64,000 nucleotides of DNA from Microbispora catharanthi (GTDB lineage: Bacteria; Actinomycetota; Actinomycetes; Streptosporangiales; Streptosporangiaceae): positions 496,001 through 560,000 of the forward strand of contig NZ_VDMA02000001.1 in assembly GCF_006334915.2 (NCBI RefSeq), in the 5' to 3' direction. Numbering within the stretch: position 1 is the first letter of the stretch; every line of letters begins with the position of its first letter. This document shows, piece after piece, positions 32,519 to 40,841 of the stretch. Below the pieces are notes generated by a model. It was not told the origin of the DNA. It saw only the letters and a program-made list of their open reading frames with translations, and ran no database searches. The translations under genes and the position numbers were made by a program.

Positions 32519-33466
32519 GTGAGAGATCTCCGCCTGTTGCCCAAGGCTCACCTGCACACTCACCTGGAAAGCACCGTCCGTCCCGCTACGATCCGCGAGC
32601 TGGGAGGCGAGCCGCCGGTCCAGGACCGGCCGTTCACCGATTTCAGGGAGTTCGCCGACCAACGGGCCGAAGTGAGGGCGCTGCTGCGCGACTACGAGCA
32701 CTTCCGTCGCATCGCCGAGGAGTTCTGCCAGGACGAGGCCGCCCAGGGGGTTCGCTACGCGGAGGTCACCTTCACCGCGGCGGCTCACGGCGAGCGTCTC
32801 GGCGATCCTGACATGCCGCTGGAGGCGGTGCTGGAGGGACTCGCCGCCGGCGCGGAGCGGTACGGCATCCAGACTCGGGTGATCCTCGACCACTCCCGCC
32901 GCCGTCCCGTCGAGCGGCTGTGGCACAGCCTCAAGCTGGCCACCCGGCACCCCCAGGTGATCGCCATCGGCCTCGCGGGAGACGAGGCCTACCCGGCGGC
33001 GCCGTTCGCCGAGGTGTTCCGGCCCGCCCGCGAGGCGGGGCTGCACCTGGTGCACCACGCCGGGGAGACGGCGGGCCCGGCCAGCGTCTGGGAGGCCTTG
33101 ACGGTGGGGCAGGCGGAGCGGATCGGCCATGGCATCCGCGTGCTGGAGGATCCGGACCTGGTCACCGAACTGCGGAGACGCCGAGTGCCGCTGGAGGTCT
33201 GCCCCTCCTCGAACGTCCTGCTCGGGCTGGTCCCGTCACTGGCGGAGCACCCGCTGCCGCGCCTGATCGAGGCCGGTCTGACGGTCACCGTGAACACTGA
33301 CGGGGAGACGTCGCTGGCGGCGGAGTATCAGCGCGCCAGAGAGGTCTTCGGATGCAGCGATGCGGAACTGGCGAACCTGGCCCGTGCCTCGGTCGAGGGC
33401 AGCTTCGCACCTGCCGAGTCGAAAGCGCGGATCGGCGCCGAGATCGACCGATGGCTGAGCGGATGA
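32519..33466 (+). CDS. Adenosine deaminase-family hydrolase, altered active site
   Basis: 315 residues from GTG 32519; TIM-barrel metal hydrolase of the ADA/AMP-deaminase family. Zinc ligands visible: LHTH (H13, H15), HHAGE with His and the catalytic Glu, GHGIRVLED with the general-base His, and Asp in NTDGET. In true adenosine deaminases that last motif is TDDP: the second Asp, which contacts purine N7, is Gly here. LHxHLDG has become LHTHLES, changing the residue that meets the ribose. So deaminase chemistry is kept, but the substrate may not be adenosine; 6-aminodeoxyfutalosine, adenine or another aminopurine are possibilities. Upstream gap of 131 bp after TetR. Confidence 0.8.
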   Translation: MRDLRLLPKAHLHTHLESTVRPATIRELGGEPPVQDRPFTDFREFADQRAEVRALLRDYEHFRRIAEEFCQDEAAQGVRYAEVTFTAAAHGERLGDPDMPLEAVLEGLAAGAERYGIQTRVILDHSRRRPVERLWHSLKLATRHPQVIAIGLAGDEAYPAAPFAEVFRPAREAGLHLVHHAGETAGPASVWEALTVGQAERIGHGIRVLEDPDLVTELRRRRVPLEVCPSSNVLLGLVPSLAEHPLPRLIEAGLTVTVNTDGETSLAAEYQRAREVFGCSDAELANLARASVEGSFAPAESKARIGAEIDRWLSG

Positions 33467-33580
33467 GAGCCGGCTTCCCGGCACCGCCGTCCCCGGGACG
33501 AAGCGCTGCCTGGGCCGACTCCCGGGCCGCGTGGGCGGCGGGACGCTAGCCTGGTGCGGATCACGGAAAGGGGACGCCGA

Positions 33581-34933
33581 ATGGTGCTGGAGGGGACGGC
33601 CCGCGCACTGCTGCGCAGGCTGGCGGCCGAGCAGGCGGAGGCACGGGTGCCGTCGCTGGTGGCGGCGATCGTGCGGGGTGGCGAGATCGCCTGGTTCGGG
33701 GCACGCGGCAGGGTCGGCGGGGAGCCGCCCACCCGGGACACCCAGTACCGCATCGGGTCCATCACCAAGACCCTCGTGGCGACCGTCGTCATGCGGCTGC
33801 GCGACGAGGGCCGGCTCGACCTGCTCGACCCCCTGGACAAGCACGTGCCCGGCACACCGCTGGGCGACGTCACGGTCGCCCAGCTGCTGTCCCACAGCGG
33901 CGGGCTGACCGCCGAGTCGCCCGGCCAGTGGTGGGAGCGCACGCCGGGTGTGCCGGTGGGCGACCTGATCGCCGCGCTCGGTCCCGAGTCCGCCCGGCAC
34001 CGGCCCGGCCGCCGCTACCACTACTCCAACCTCGGGTTCGCCCTGCTCGGCGAGCTGGTCGCGCGCAAGCGGTCGGCGCCGTGGGACGAGGTCGTACGCG
34101 AGGAGGTCCTGGAGCCGCTCGGCATGCGCGACACCACCCCGCGCCCCCGTGCGCCGCACGCCACCGGATACGCCGTGCACCCGTGGGCCGACGCGCTGCT
34201 GCCTGAGCCGGAAAACGACCACGCCGCCATGGCCCCCGCCGGGCAGATGTGGTCCACGGCCGCCGACCTGGCCCGGTGGGCGGCCTTCATCGGCGGCGAC
34301 ACCGGCGAGGTGCTGCGCCCGGCCACGGTCGCCGAGATGCGCGAGCCGGCCGTCGTCGAGGACGGCGACACCTGGACCCGCGGCTACGGGCTCGGCCTCC
34401 AGCTCACCCGGCACACCGGGCCCGGCGGCCCGCGGCGGCTGGCCGGCCACACCGGGTCGATGCCCGGCTTCCTCGCCACCGTGTGGGCCGACCCCGCCGA
34501 CGGCGTGGCCGTGCTGTGGATGGCCAATACCACCTCGGGCGTGCGTAACCTCGACACCGCCCTGCTGGACATCCTGGCCGAGCACGAGCCGCCGCTGCCG
34601 GCCGAGTGGTCGCCCTCCCCGGTGGACGAGGACCTGCTGGCGCTGACCGGGCCGTGGTACTGGGGGCCGACGGCGTACGTGCTCCGGGTCCTGCCGCAGC
34701 GGGGCCTTTCGCTGACCCCGGTGAACGGGCAGGGCCGCGCCTCCCGGTTCGCCGCCCGGACCGACGGCACCTGGGTGGGGCTCGACGGCTACTACGCCGG
34801 GGAGACCCTGCGGGTGGTCCGCTCCCCCGGCGGGGTGACCCACCTCGACCTCAACACGTTCATCTTCACGCGCGAGCCGTACGACCCGGCGGCCCCGGTG
34901 CCGGGCGGCGTCGATCCGGCCGGCTGGAGATGA
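33581..34933 (+). CDS. Serine hydrolase of the beta-lactamase/PBP4* family
   Basis: 450 residues. ATG 33581 follows GAAAGGGG seven bases upstream, so it is preferred over GTG 33554. Catalytic motifs: SITK (Ser60, Lys63), YSN at 148-150, and HTG in LAGHTGSMPGF. The C-terminal domain (about 345-450) is a beta-barrel-like extension seen in D-aminopeptidase/esterase-type members. No signal peptide, so it is cytosolic despite family relatives being extracytoplasmic; an esterase or peptidase role is likelier than a penicillin target. Convergent with the ABC permease gene. Confidence 0.85.
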   Translation: MVLEGTARALLRRLAAEQAEARVPSLVAAIVRGGEIAWFGARGRVGGEPPTRDTQYRIGSITKTLVATVVMRLRDEGRLDLLDPLDKHVPGTPLGDVTVAQLLSHSGGLTAESPGQWWERTPGVPVGDLIAALGPESARHRPGRRYHYSNLGFALLGELVARKRSAPWDEVVREEVLEPLGMRDTTPRPRAPHATGYAVHPWADALLPEPENDHAAMAPAGQMWSTAADLARWAAFIGGDTGEVLRPATVAEMREPAVVEDGDTWTRGYGLGLQLTRHTGPGGPRRLAGHTGSMPGFLATVWADPADGVAVLWMANTTSGVRNLDTALLDILAEHEPPLPAEWSPSPVDEDLLALTGPWYWGPTAYVLRVLPQRGLSLTPVNGQGRASRFAARTDGTWVGLDGYYAGETLRVVRSPGGVTHLDLNTFIFTREPYDPAAPVPGGVDPAGWR

Positions 34934-34937
34934 CCCG

Positions 34938-36134
34938 TCAGGTGGTGGCCAGCGCGACCGTCGGCGACAGGCGGGCCGCGCGCATCGCCGGATAGAGGCC
35001 GGCGAGGGTGCCGATGACGAGCGTGGCGCCGACGGCGCCCGCGAACGCCCAGGCCGGGACCACCGGCGGCCAGTCACGCGACAGCGCGTAGCCGGCGGTG
35101 GCCAGGCCGCCCAACGCCGCGCCCACGATCCCGCCGAGAGCCGACAGCAGCAGCGACTCGGCGAGGAACTGCAGGCGCACCTGCCCGCGGGTGGCGCCCA
35201 GCGAGCGGCGCAGGCCGATCTCCTTGCGCCGCTCCAGCACCGAGATCACCATCGTGTTGGCCACGCCGACCCCGCCGACCAGCAGCGCGACCGCGCCGAG
35301 GCCGAGCAGCAGGTTGGTGAACGCGCTCGCGGCCGCCGCCCGGGCCGCCAGCGCGTCGGAGGGCCTGCTGACCGTGACCTCCTCCGGGTTCTCCGGGTTG
35401 ACCGTGCGCGGCAGCACGGCCCGCACGGCCTCCACCGACTCCTCCGCGGACCGCTCGTAGACGGTCGTCGGGTGGCCGTCGAAGCCCAGGTACTTCTCGG
35501 CGGCCGGGAACCCGACGAGCGCCGAGCGCTCGATCTCCGGGGCGAGCGGCATCGGGCCGAGGACCCCGACGACGGTGAACCACCGTTCGCCCATCCAGAC
35601 CTGTACGCCGGTTCTGGAGATGCCGAGCCGTTCGGCGGCCTTGGCGCCCAGCACGACGGCGGGCCGCGCCTCGGTGGCGGCGTTCAGCCAGGCGCCCTTG
35701 ACCACCCGGCCCTCCAGGGTGGTGAGCAGGTCGGCGGTCGCGGCCTGGACGGCGATGCCGCCGGTCACGGCCTTGGGGATGCGGTCGGTGCGGCGGATCG
35801 TGGTGTCGACCGTGCCGGTGGCCGAGGCCGTGCGGACCGGCCCGATGCGCCGGACCATGCCGAGCGCCTCAACCGGCAGCTTGGCCTCCTCGCCGAACAC
35901 CGTCTGCCCCGGCGCGACGGTGAGCAGGTTGGTGCCGAGCCGGTCGAGCTGGCGCAGCAACTGCTCGCGGGAGGAGGACGAGATGCCCAGCACCGCGATC
36001 ATGGTGGCGATGCCGATGGCGATGCCGAGCGCGGACAGGACCACCCGCGCGGGGCGGGTGCGCAGCCCGGCCGCGCCGGTCCGCAGGACGTCGGACGGCC
36101 CGAGCCTGGCGGGGGTCAGCCGCTGACGGGTCAT
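34938..36134 (-). CDS. ABC transporter permease, MacB/FtsX type
   Basis: 398 residues. One N-terminal membrane helix (VVLSALGIAIGIATMIAVLG, about 31-50), a large extracytoplasmic MacB-like domain (about 60-270), then three helices including TNLLLGLGAVALLVGGVGVANTM and the FtsX motif RRKEIGLRRSLGATRGQ. MacB-type permeases do not form a channel; they transmit ATPase motion to external partners. Overlaps the ATPase gene by four bases. Last gene of the lipoprotein-adaptor-ATPase-permease operon. Confidence 0.88.
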   Translation of the reverse strand: MTRQRLTPARLGPSDVLRTGAAGLRTRPARVVLSALGIAIGIATMIAVLGISSSSREQLLRQLDRLGTNLLTVAPGQTVFGEEAKLPVEALGMVRRIGPVRTASATGTVDTTIRRTDRIPKAVTGGIAVQAATADLLTTLEGRVVKGAWLNAATEARPAVVLGAKAAERLGISRTGVQVWMGERWFTVVGVLGPMPLAPEIERSALVGFPAAEKYLGFDGHPTTVYERSAEESVEAVRAVLPRTVNPENPEEVTVSRPSDALAARAAAASAFTNLLLGLGAVALLVGGVGVANTMVISVLERRKEIGLRRSLGATRGQVRLQFLAESLLLSALGGIVGAALGGLATAGYALSRDWPPVVPAWAFAGAVGATLVIGTLAGLYPAMRAARLSPTVALATT

Positions 36135-36919
36135 CGTGGTGCTCCCTTCGCCGCCCCCGCGGTTTCGGCATTCGGCGCCGTTTCAGGGGTGCGCTTGGGG
36201 TTGGGCCCGGGTGGGCGGCGTCCGGTGCCCGCCCCGGCGTCGGCGACGACGTTGCCGTCGCGTACGCGCACCTGCCGGGGGCACCATTCGGCGATCTCGG
36301 GGTCGTGGGTGATGACCGCGATCGTGGTGCCGGCGGCGTGCAGGTCGCGCAGGACCCCCAGCACCTCGGCGCCCGCCGCGGAGTCCAGGTTGCCGGTCGG
36401 CTCGTCGGCCAGCAGCAGCGGCGGGTCGCCCGCCACGGCGCGGGCCACCGCCACCCGCTGCTGCTCGCCGCCGGACAGCTGGTTGGGGCGGTGGCCCAGC
36501 CGGTGGCCGAGGCCCACCCGCTCCAGCGCGGCGGCGGCGCGTTCCCGCCGCGCCCGCAGCGGCGTGCCGGTGTAGAGCAGACCGTCGGCGACGTTGTCCA
36601 GCGCGCTCACTCCGGGCGCGAGGTGGAACTGCTGGAAGACGAAGCCCAGGTGGCGGGCGCGCAGCGCGGACAACTCGCGGTCGGAAAGCCCGGCCACGTC
36701 GTGCCCCGCGATCCGCACGGTGCCCGTGGTGGGCCGGTCCAGGGTCCCGATCAGGTGCAGCAGGGTGGACTTGCCGGAGCCGGACGGCCCGGCAATGGCG
36801 ACCAGTTCGCCGCGTCCGACCAGCAGGTCCACGCCGCGCAGGGCCCGCACGCCGCCGTACACCTTGGTCACCTCGCGTAGCTCCACCACGTAGGGCTGCT
36901 CGGGCTGCTGGATGCTCAT
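36131..36919 (-). CDS. ABC transporter ATP-binding protein (MacB/LolD type)
   Basis: 262 residues from ATG 36919. Walker A GPSGSGKS near 44-51, Q-loop VFQQFH near 95, signature LSGGEQQR near 148, Walker B LLADEPTG near 170, and H-loop ITHDPE. The C-terminal 35 residues are a Pro-rich tail (RRPPGPNPKRTPETAPN) outside the family core. Overlaps both neighbours by four bases. It powers the adjacent MacB-type permease in exporting an unknown compound or protein. Confidence 0.92.
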   Translation of the reverse strand: MSIQQPEQPYVVELREVTKVYGGVRALRGVDLLVGRGELVAIAGPSGSGKSTLLHLIGTLDRPTTGTVRIAGHDVAGLSDRELSALRARHLGFVFQQFHLAPGVSALDNVADGLLYTGTPLRARRERAAAALERVGLGHRLGHRPNQLSGGEQQRVAVARAVAGDPPLLLADEPTGNLDSAAGAEVLGVLRDLHAAGTTIAVITHDPEIAEWCPRQVRVRDGNVVADAGAGTGRRPPGPNPKRTPETAPNAETAGAAKGAPR

Positions 36920-37980
36920 GTGGCGGGCACCCCGATCTTCGTGCCCTCGGCGAGCCCGGCGCCGGTGATCTCGACCATGCCGCTGCCGAAGGCGCCGAGC
37001 TCGACCGGGACCACGCGGGTGGACGCGCCCTCGACCACCTCGACGCCGAAGCCGCCCTCGCGCAGGGCCAGCAGCGCCTCCACGGGCACGGCCAGCACGT
37101 TCTCGCGCCGCTCGCTGACCAGCTCCACCTCGACCGGGGCCTTGTCGAGGCGGGTCTTCGGGGTCTTGCTCAAGGTGATGTCGACGTCGATGGTGCTGCC
37201 CTCGTCCTGGCCCTGCCCGGACGGGACGGCCTCGGCGACCGTGCCGACCGATGTGATCTTCCCGGTCACCCGCTCGCCGCCGGGCAGTTCCACGGTGACC
37301 TTGGCGCCCTTCCTGGCCAGCGACTGGTCGTCGGTGGACAGGTCGACGTGCACCAGCCGCCGTACGCCCGACACGGTGAGGGCCGGACGTCCGGGCGTGG
37401 TCCTGTCGCCGACCTCGACCTTGGCGTCGGTCACCCGGGCGGCGGCGGGCAGGAAGACCACCTGGGAGGCGTCCACCTGCCCGGTCTCGGGCAGCCCGGC
37501 GTCGTCCTGCCACTCCTTGACGGCCACGTAGGTGGCGTAGCTGAAGTGGTCGTCCACGGTCAGGTCGTCGCCGTAGCCGAGGACCTTGAGGTTGCGTTCG
37601 AGCTGCTCGACGTCCGGGCCGTCGTCGACGCCCTGTCGCAGCGGGCGGTACATCGGCAGTGATCCGTACATGAGGACCACCGGCCTGCGGTCGACCCTGA
37701 GCAGCGGACGGCCGCGCCGGACGACCGCGCCCTCGGCGGGCGCCCAGGTCACGGTGCCGGAGGCGTCGGTGCTCACCTGCCGCTCGCCGGAGTAGGTCAG
37801 CGACCCCTCCACGGTCTTGGTGTCGACGAGGTCCTGACGGGTGATCGACGCGGTGGCGGGGACCGGGGGCGGGGAGGGCTCGGCCGCGCCTGCGCCGTCG
37901 CCGCCCGCCACGGCGACGGCCGTTCCCGCGGCGGCCAGGGCGAGGACGCCGGCGCCCGCGATCACCAGGCCCTTCCTCAC
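36916..37980 (-). CDS. HlyD/RND-type periplasmic adaptor with inserted peptidoglycan-binding domain
   Basis: 354 residues from GTG 37980. Signal/anchor helix (about 5-30). The first part of a biotinyl-lipoyl-like domain (GTVTWAPAEGAVVRRGRPLLRVDRRPVVLM) is followed by a PG_binding_1 insert (about 112-165: GVDDGPDVEQLERNLKVLGY...WQDDAGLPETGQV). The barrel continues with AARVTDAKVEVGDRTTPGRPALTVSG and VVPVELGAFGSGMVEITGAGLAEGTKIGVP. It probably bridges permease and cell wall in a Gram-positive version of a MacA adaptor. Four-base overlap with the ATPase and with the lipoprotein gene. Confidence 0.85.
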   Translation of the reverse strand: MRKGLVIAGAGVLALAAAGTAVAVAGGDGAGAAEPSPPPVPATASITRQDLVDTKTVEGSLTYSGERQVSTDASGTVTWAPAEGAVVRRGRPLLRVDRRPVVLMYGSLPMYRPLRQGVDDGPDVEQLERNLKVLGYGDDLTVDDHFSYATYVAVKEWQDDAGLPETGQVDASQVVFLPAAARVTDAKVEVGDRTTPGRPALTVSGVRRLVHVDLSTDDQSLARKGAKVTVELPGGERVTGKITSVGTVAEAVPSGQGQDEGSTIDVDITLSKTPKTRLDKAPVEVELVSERRENVLAVPVEALLALREGGFGVEVVEGASTRVVPVELGAFGSGMVEITGAGLAEGTKIGVPAT

Positions 37981-38510
37981 GGCTTCCTCCCCGGCGCGAA
38001 CTCCTCGCAGGCCTTCTGCGCCTCTTCCATCGCCTTCTCCTGGCCCGGCTTGAGCTTGATCTGGATCCCCTGCCCGGGGGCCGGGTCGGCGATGTCGATG
38101 CCGTGCTCGCGCATGCACTGGGCGAACTTGACCATCCGGTCGCGCGCCTCGGGGTCGTCGCCGCCGAGCTTGTCGCCGACCGCGTCCTTCATGAAGTGCT
38201 GGCAGGCCTGCATGGCCTTCTGCATCGAGGCCTCGTCGCCCTTCTTGCCCATGATTCGGACGCGGCCGTCGGGACCGGGGTCGGGCACGTCCACTCCGTG
38301 CTCGCGCATGCACTGGGCGAACTTGAGCTGGGCCTCCTGGCGGTCCACCGTGGCCGACGCCGACGGCTTGGCCGTCGCGCCGCCCGCCGTGCCCGGCCTG
38401 GCGCCGCCCGCGCTGGCGATCCCGTCGTCCGCGGGGGCCGCGCCGCAGCCGGCCAGTGCCAGTGCGAGCCCCAGCGCCGGGCCCAGCGCGCGCAGTTGTC
38501 GTATGCGCAT
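37977..38510 (-). CDS. Lipoprotein with two Cys/His repeats, first gene of efflux operon
   Basis: 177 residues. Signal peptide with lipobox LAGC (Cys22). The mature part carries two repeats 65 residues apart: KFAQCMREHGVDVPDP (63-78) and KFAQCMREHGIDIADP (128-143). Each repeat has a second Cys 36 residues later (C67/C103 and C132/C168), so one disulfide or metal site per repeat is likely. No known enzymatic domain. It is the first gene of the adaptor-ATPase-permease operon, GTGA-overlapped, and faces the two-component genes across a large dyad. A ligand-binding or signal-input role for the divergent sensor kinase or pump is inferred. Confidence 0.8.
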   Translation of the reverse strand: MRIRQLRALGPALGLALALAGCGAAPADDGIASAGGARPGTAGGATAKPSASATVDRQEAQLKFAQCMREHGVDVPDPGPDGRVRIMGKKGDEASMQKAMQACQHFMKDAVGDKLGGDDPEARDRMVKFAQCMREHGIDIADPAPGQGIQIKLKPGQEKAMEEAQKACEEFAPGRKP

Positions 38511-38580
38511 GGGTCGTTCCTCCTCTGTCGCTCCTTCTCATCCAGGGCGTTCACCCGGGACGGGGCCCAACTCCAGCGGA

Positions 38581-38633
38581 GGCGGTGCTAAACGCGGATA
38601 AGCGAGATCCGCTTATCCGCGGCTAACACCGCC
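38581..38633. promoter_or_regulatory. 53-bp dyad in the divergent efflux/two-component promoter
   Basis: A perfect 12-base inner inverted repeat, CGCGGATAAGCG (38593-38604) and CGCTTATCCGCG (38610-38621), lies around AGATC. The symmetry continues outward about the same centre (38607): GGCGGTGCTA (38581-38590) against TAACACCGCC (38624-38633), nine of ten matching. It sits 34 bp before the response-regulator start. Likely the binding site of the OmpR-type regulator, controlling both operons. Confidence 0.65.
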
Positions 38634-38666
38634 TGCGCCACTCTCGGAGCCGAGTGGGAGGTTGGG

Positions 38667-39320
38667 ATGCGGGTGCTCGTGGTCGAGGACGAGGAACAGC
38701 TGGCCGAGGCCGTCGCACGGGGGCTGCGGCTGCACGCGATCGCGGTGGACGTGGCCTACGACGGTCAGGAGGCGCTTGAGCTGGCCGCCTACGTCGACTA
38801 CGACGTGGTCGTGCTCGACCGCGACCTGCCCGAGGTGCACGGCGACGAGGTGTGCCGGGAACTGGTCACGGCCAGCGGGACCGGCCGCATCCTCATGCTG
38901 ACGGCGGCCGGGCGGGTGCGGGACCGGGTCGGGGGTCTGTCCCTGGGCGCCGACGACTACCTGGTCAAGCCCTTCGCGTTCGCCGAGCTGGTGGCCCGGA
39001 TCCGGGCGCTGGCCCGGCGCTCGCCCCGGGTGGTGCCGCCCGTGCTGGAACGGGCCGGGATCCGGCTCGACCCCGCCCGCCGTACGGTGGTGCGCGACGG
39101 GCGGGAGGTGGCGCTGGGCCGCAAGGAGTTCGACGTGCTGCGCGAGCTCATGTGCGCCGGCGGAGGGCTGGTGACCTCGGCCCGGCTGCGCGCGAGCGTG
39201 TGGGACGAGCACGCCGACGCCGGCACGGGCGTGCTGCGCGTCACGATCACCTCGCTGCGCCGCAAGCTGGGCGAGCCCGCGGTGATCGAGAACGTGCCGG
39301 GCCGGGGGTACCGGCTGTGA
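38667..39320 (+). CDS. OmpR-family response regulator
   Basis: 217 residues. Receiver domain with acidic pair E7/D8, phospho-acceptor D51 in VVVLDRDLPEVHG, Thr in MLTAAG, and K101 in LVKPF. C-terminal winged helix (about 125-217) with ALGRKEFDVLRELMCAGGGLVTSARLRASVW, and LRVTITSLRRKLGEPAVIENVPGRGYRL. GTGA overlap with the kinase. The dyad at 38581-38633 and the efflux operon beyond it are the probable targets. Confidence 0.92.
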   Translation: MRVLVVEDEEQLAEAVARGLRLHAIAVDVAYDGQEALELAAYVDYDVVVLDRDLPEVHGDEVCRELVTASGTGRILMLTAAGRVRDRVGGLSLGADDYLVKPFAFAELVARIRALARRSPRVVPPVLERAGIRLDPARRTVVRDGREVALGRKEFDVLRELMCAGGGLVTSARLRASVWDEHADAGTGVLRVTITSLRRKLGEPAVIENVPGRGYRL

Positions 39321-40486
39321 CCCGCGTCCTGTCCTCGTGGAGCAGGCTCGGCCTGCGCATGCGGCTCACCCTGCTGTACGGCGGGCTGTTCTTCCTGGCG
39401 GGGTCGGTGCTGCTGTGGTTCACCCACCTGCTGACCGCGCGGGCGCTCAACCAGCGGTTCGTGGTGGCGGTGGCGTCGAAGGTGACCGGTGTCCCCGATA
39501 CCGTGTTCGGGGGCAGGTTGCCCGACAGCGACATGCTCGCGCAGCGGGTGCGCACCAACGTCGAGCAGGGGGCGGCCGACGTGCTGACCGACGTGCTCAG
39601 GTCGTCGGTGATCGTCATGGTCCTGGTGGGGGCCGTCGCGGTGGTGCTGGGCTACCTGGTGGCCGACCGCGCGCTGCGCCCGCTGGACCGGGTGACCGAG
39701 ACCGCGCAGCGGCTGTCGGAGAGCACGCTGCACGAGCGGATCGGGCTGCGCGGGCCGCAGGACGAGGTCAAGCGGCTCGCCGACACCTTCGACGCGATGC
39801 TCGACCGGCTGCACGGGGTGTTCGACGCCCAGCGCAGGTTCATCGCCAACGCCTCCCACGAGCTGCGCACCCCGCTGGCGGTCAACCGTACGGTCCTGGA
39901 GGTGTCGCTGGAGGAGCCGGCTGCGTCGGAGGACCTCAAGGCGCTGGCCCGCACGCTGCTCGGCACCAACGCGAGGTACGAGCGGCTGATCGAGGGCCTG
40001 CTCATGCTGGCGCAGTCGGAGCAGGAGCTGGCGGCCCGCAAGCCGGTCGATCTGCGGCAGGTCGTCCGTACGGCGATGGAGCAGATCGACCTGCAGCCGC
40101 GCCGCAGGAAGGTGGTCGTCCACGAGGACCTGTGCCCGGCGGTCGCGCACGGCGACCCGCTGTTCCTCGAACGCTGCCTGGTCAACCTGCTGGAGAACGC
40201 GATCAAGTACAACGTGCGGGACGGGGAGGTCTGGGTCCGGTTGCGGGAGGAGGAGGCCGGGGTGAGCGTGACGGTGGAGAACACCGGGCCCCTGGTCCCG
40301 CCGTACGAGGTGGACGACCTGTTCGAGCCGTTCCGCCGGCTCGGCGGCGACCGCGTCCGCTCGGCCCGGGGGGCGGGGCTGGGCCTGTCCATCGTCCGGG
40401 CCATCGCCGTGGCGCACGGCGGCGAGGTGGAGGCGCTCGCCCGGCCGGAGGGCGGCCTGACGGTGACCGTACGTCTGCCCGGGTGA
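39317..40486 (+). CDS. Membrane sensor histidine kinase
   Basis: 389 residues from GTG 39317. Two membrane helices (about 17-40 and 95-117) flank a short extracytoplasmic sensor of about 55 residues. HAMP domain (about 118-170), HisKA with FIANASHELRTPLAVNRTVLEV, HATPase with LVNLLENAIKYN, VENTGP and GAGLGLSIVRAIA. The small external loop suggests it senses through a partner protein, such as the lipoprotein of the divergent operon. Partner response regulator overlaps by four bases. Confidence 0.9.
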   Translation: MTRVLSSWSRLGLRMRLTLLYGGLFFLAGSVLLWFTHLLTARALNQRFVVAVASKVTGVPDTVFGGRLPDSDMLAQRVRTNVEQGAADVLTDVLRSSVIVMVLVGAVAVVLGYLVADRALRPLDRVTETAQRLSESTLHERIGLRGPQDEVKRLADTFDAMLDRLHGVFDAQRRFIANASHELRTPLAVNRTVLEVSLEEPAASEDLKALARTLLGTNARYERLIEGLLMLAQSEQELAARKPVDLRQVVRTAMEQIDLQPRRRKVVVHEDLCPAVAHGDPLFLERCLVNLLENAIKYNVRDGEVWVRLREEEAGVSVTVENTGPLVPPYEVDDLFEPFRRLGGDRVRSARGAGLGLSIVRAIAVAHGGEVEALARPEGGLTVTVRLPG

Positions 40487-40583
40487 GCCCGGATTCTCCT
40501 GCCGCCGGTGATCGCGGTGCGCCCGCTACCCGTCCGCGCCAGGTTTGCTGCCTACTGCCCAGTAAAATCTGAGTTGTTCTAAC

Positions 40584-40612
40584 TTGACCGGTTTGACCTG
40601 GTCTATTACGTT
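40584..40612 (+). promoter_or_regulatory. Promoter candidate TTGACC-N17-TACGTT upstream of riboswitch
   Basis: TTGACC (40584-40589) and TACGTT (40607-40612) are spaced by 17 bases in a locally AT-rich stretch, about 85 bp before the riboswitch core. A good -35 and an acceptable actinobacterial -10. It would give a long leader containing the c-di-AMP element. Confidence 0.45.
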
Positions 40613-40698
40613 TTAGGCATCTCAGGGCGCACTTGCTCATCTCAATGGTCAAGAAGCCCTCCTCAGACCGACGCGGCCGGCCGATCCCGGCCTGCCGC

Positions 40699-40828
40699 CC
40701 GGCCGCCGAGTCCGCGTCCGCGCGGAGCCGGGGACCCACCTCTCCTGGGGTGAATCGGCATGCGTGCCGTAGGGCGACTTCCAGCCCGAACCCGTCAGCT
40801 AACCCGGTAGGCGGCATGGAAGTAAGGG
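40699..40828 (+). promoter_or_regulatory. ydaO-yuaA (cyclic di-AMP) riboswitch
   Basis: The leader of the CHAP gene contains the conserved blocks of the actinobacterial ydaO class in the right order: CGCCGAGTCCG, GGAGCCGGGGACCCAC, GGGGTGAATCGG, CCGTAGGGCGACTTCC, CCCGAACCCGTCAGCTAACC and GGTAGGCGGCATGGAAG. This class binds cyclic di-AMP and usually switches off cell-wall hydrolase genes in actinobacteria when c-di-AMP is high. It ends 13 bases before the ATG, next to the ribosome site AAGGGAG. Borders are approximate. Confidence 0.88.
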
Positions 40829-40841
40829 AGTACGCCCCACC

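Noticed and set aside
33236-35077. 613-codon minus-strand frame opposite the deaminase and serine hydrolase
   Set aside because: No motifs; both plus-strand genes have complete catalytic sets.
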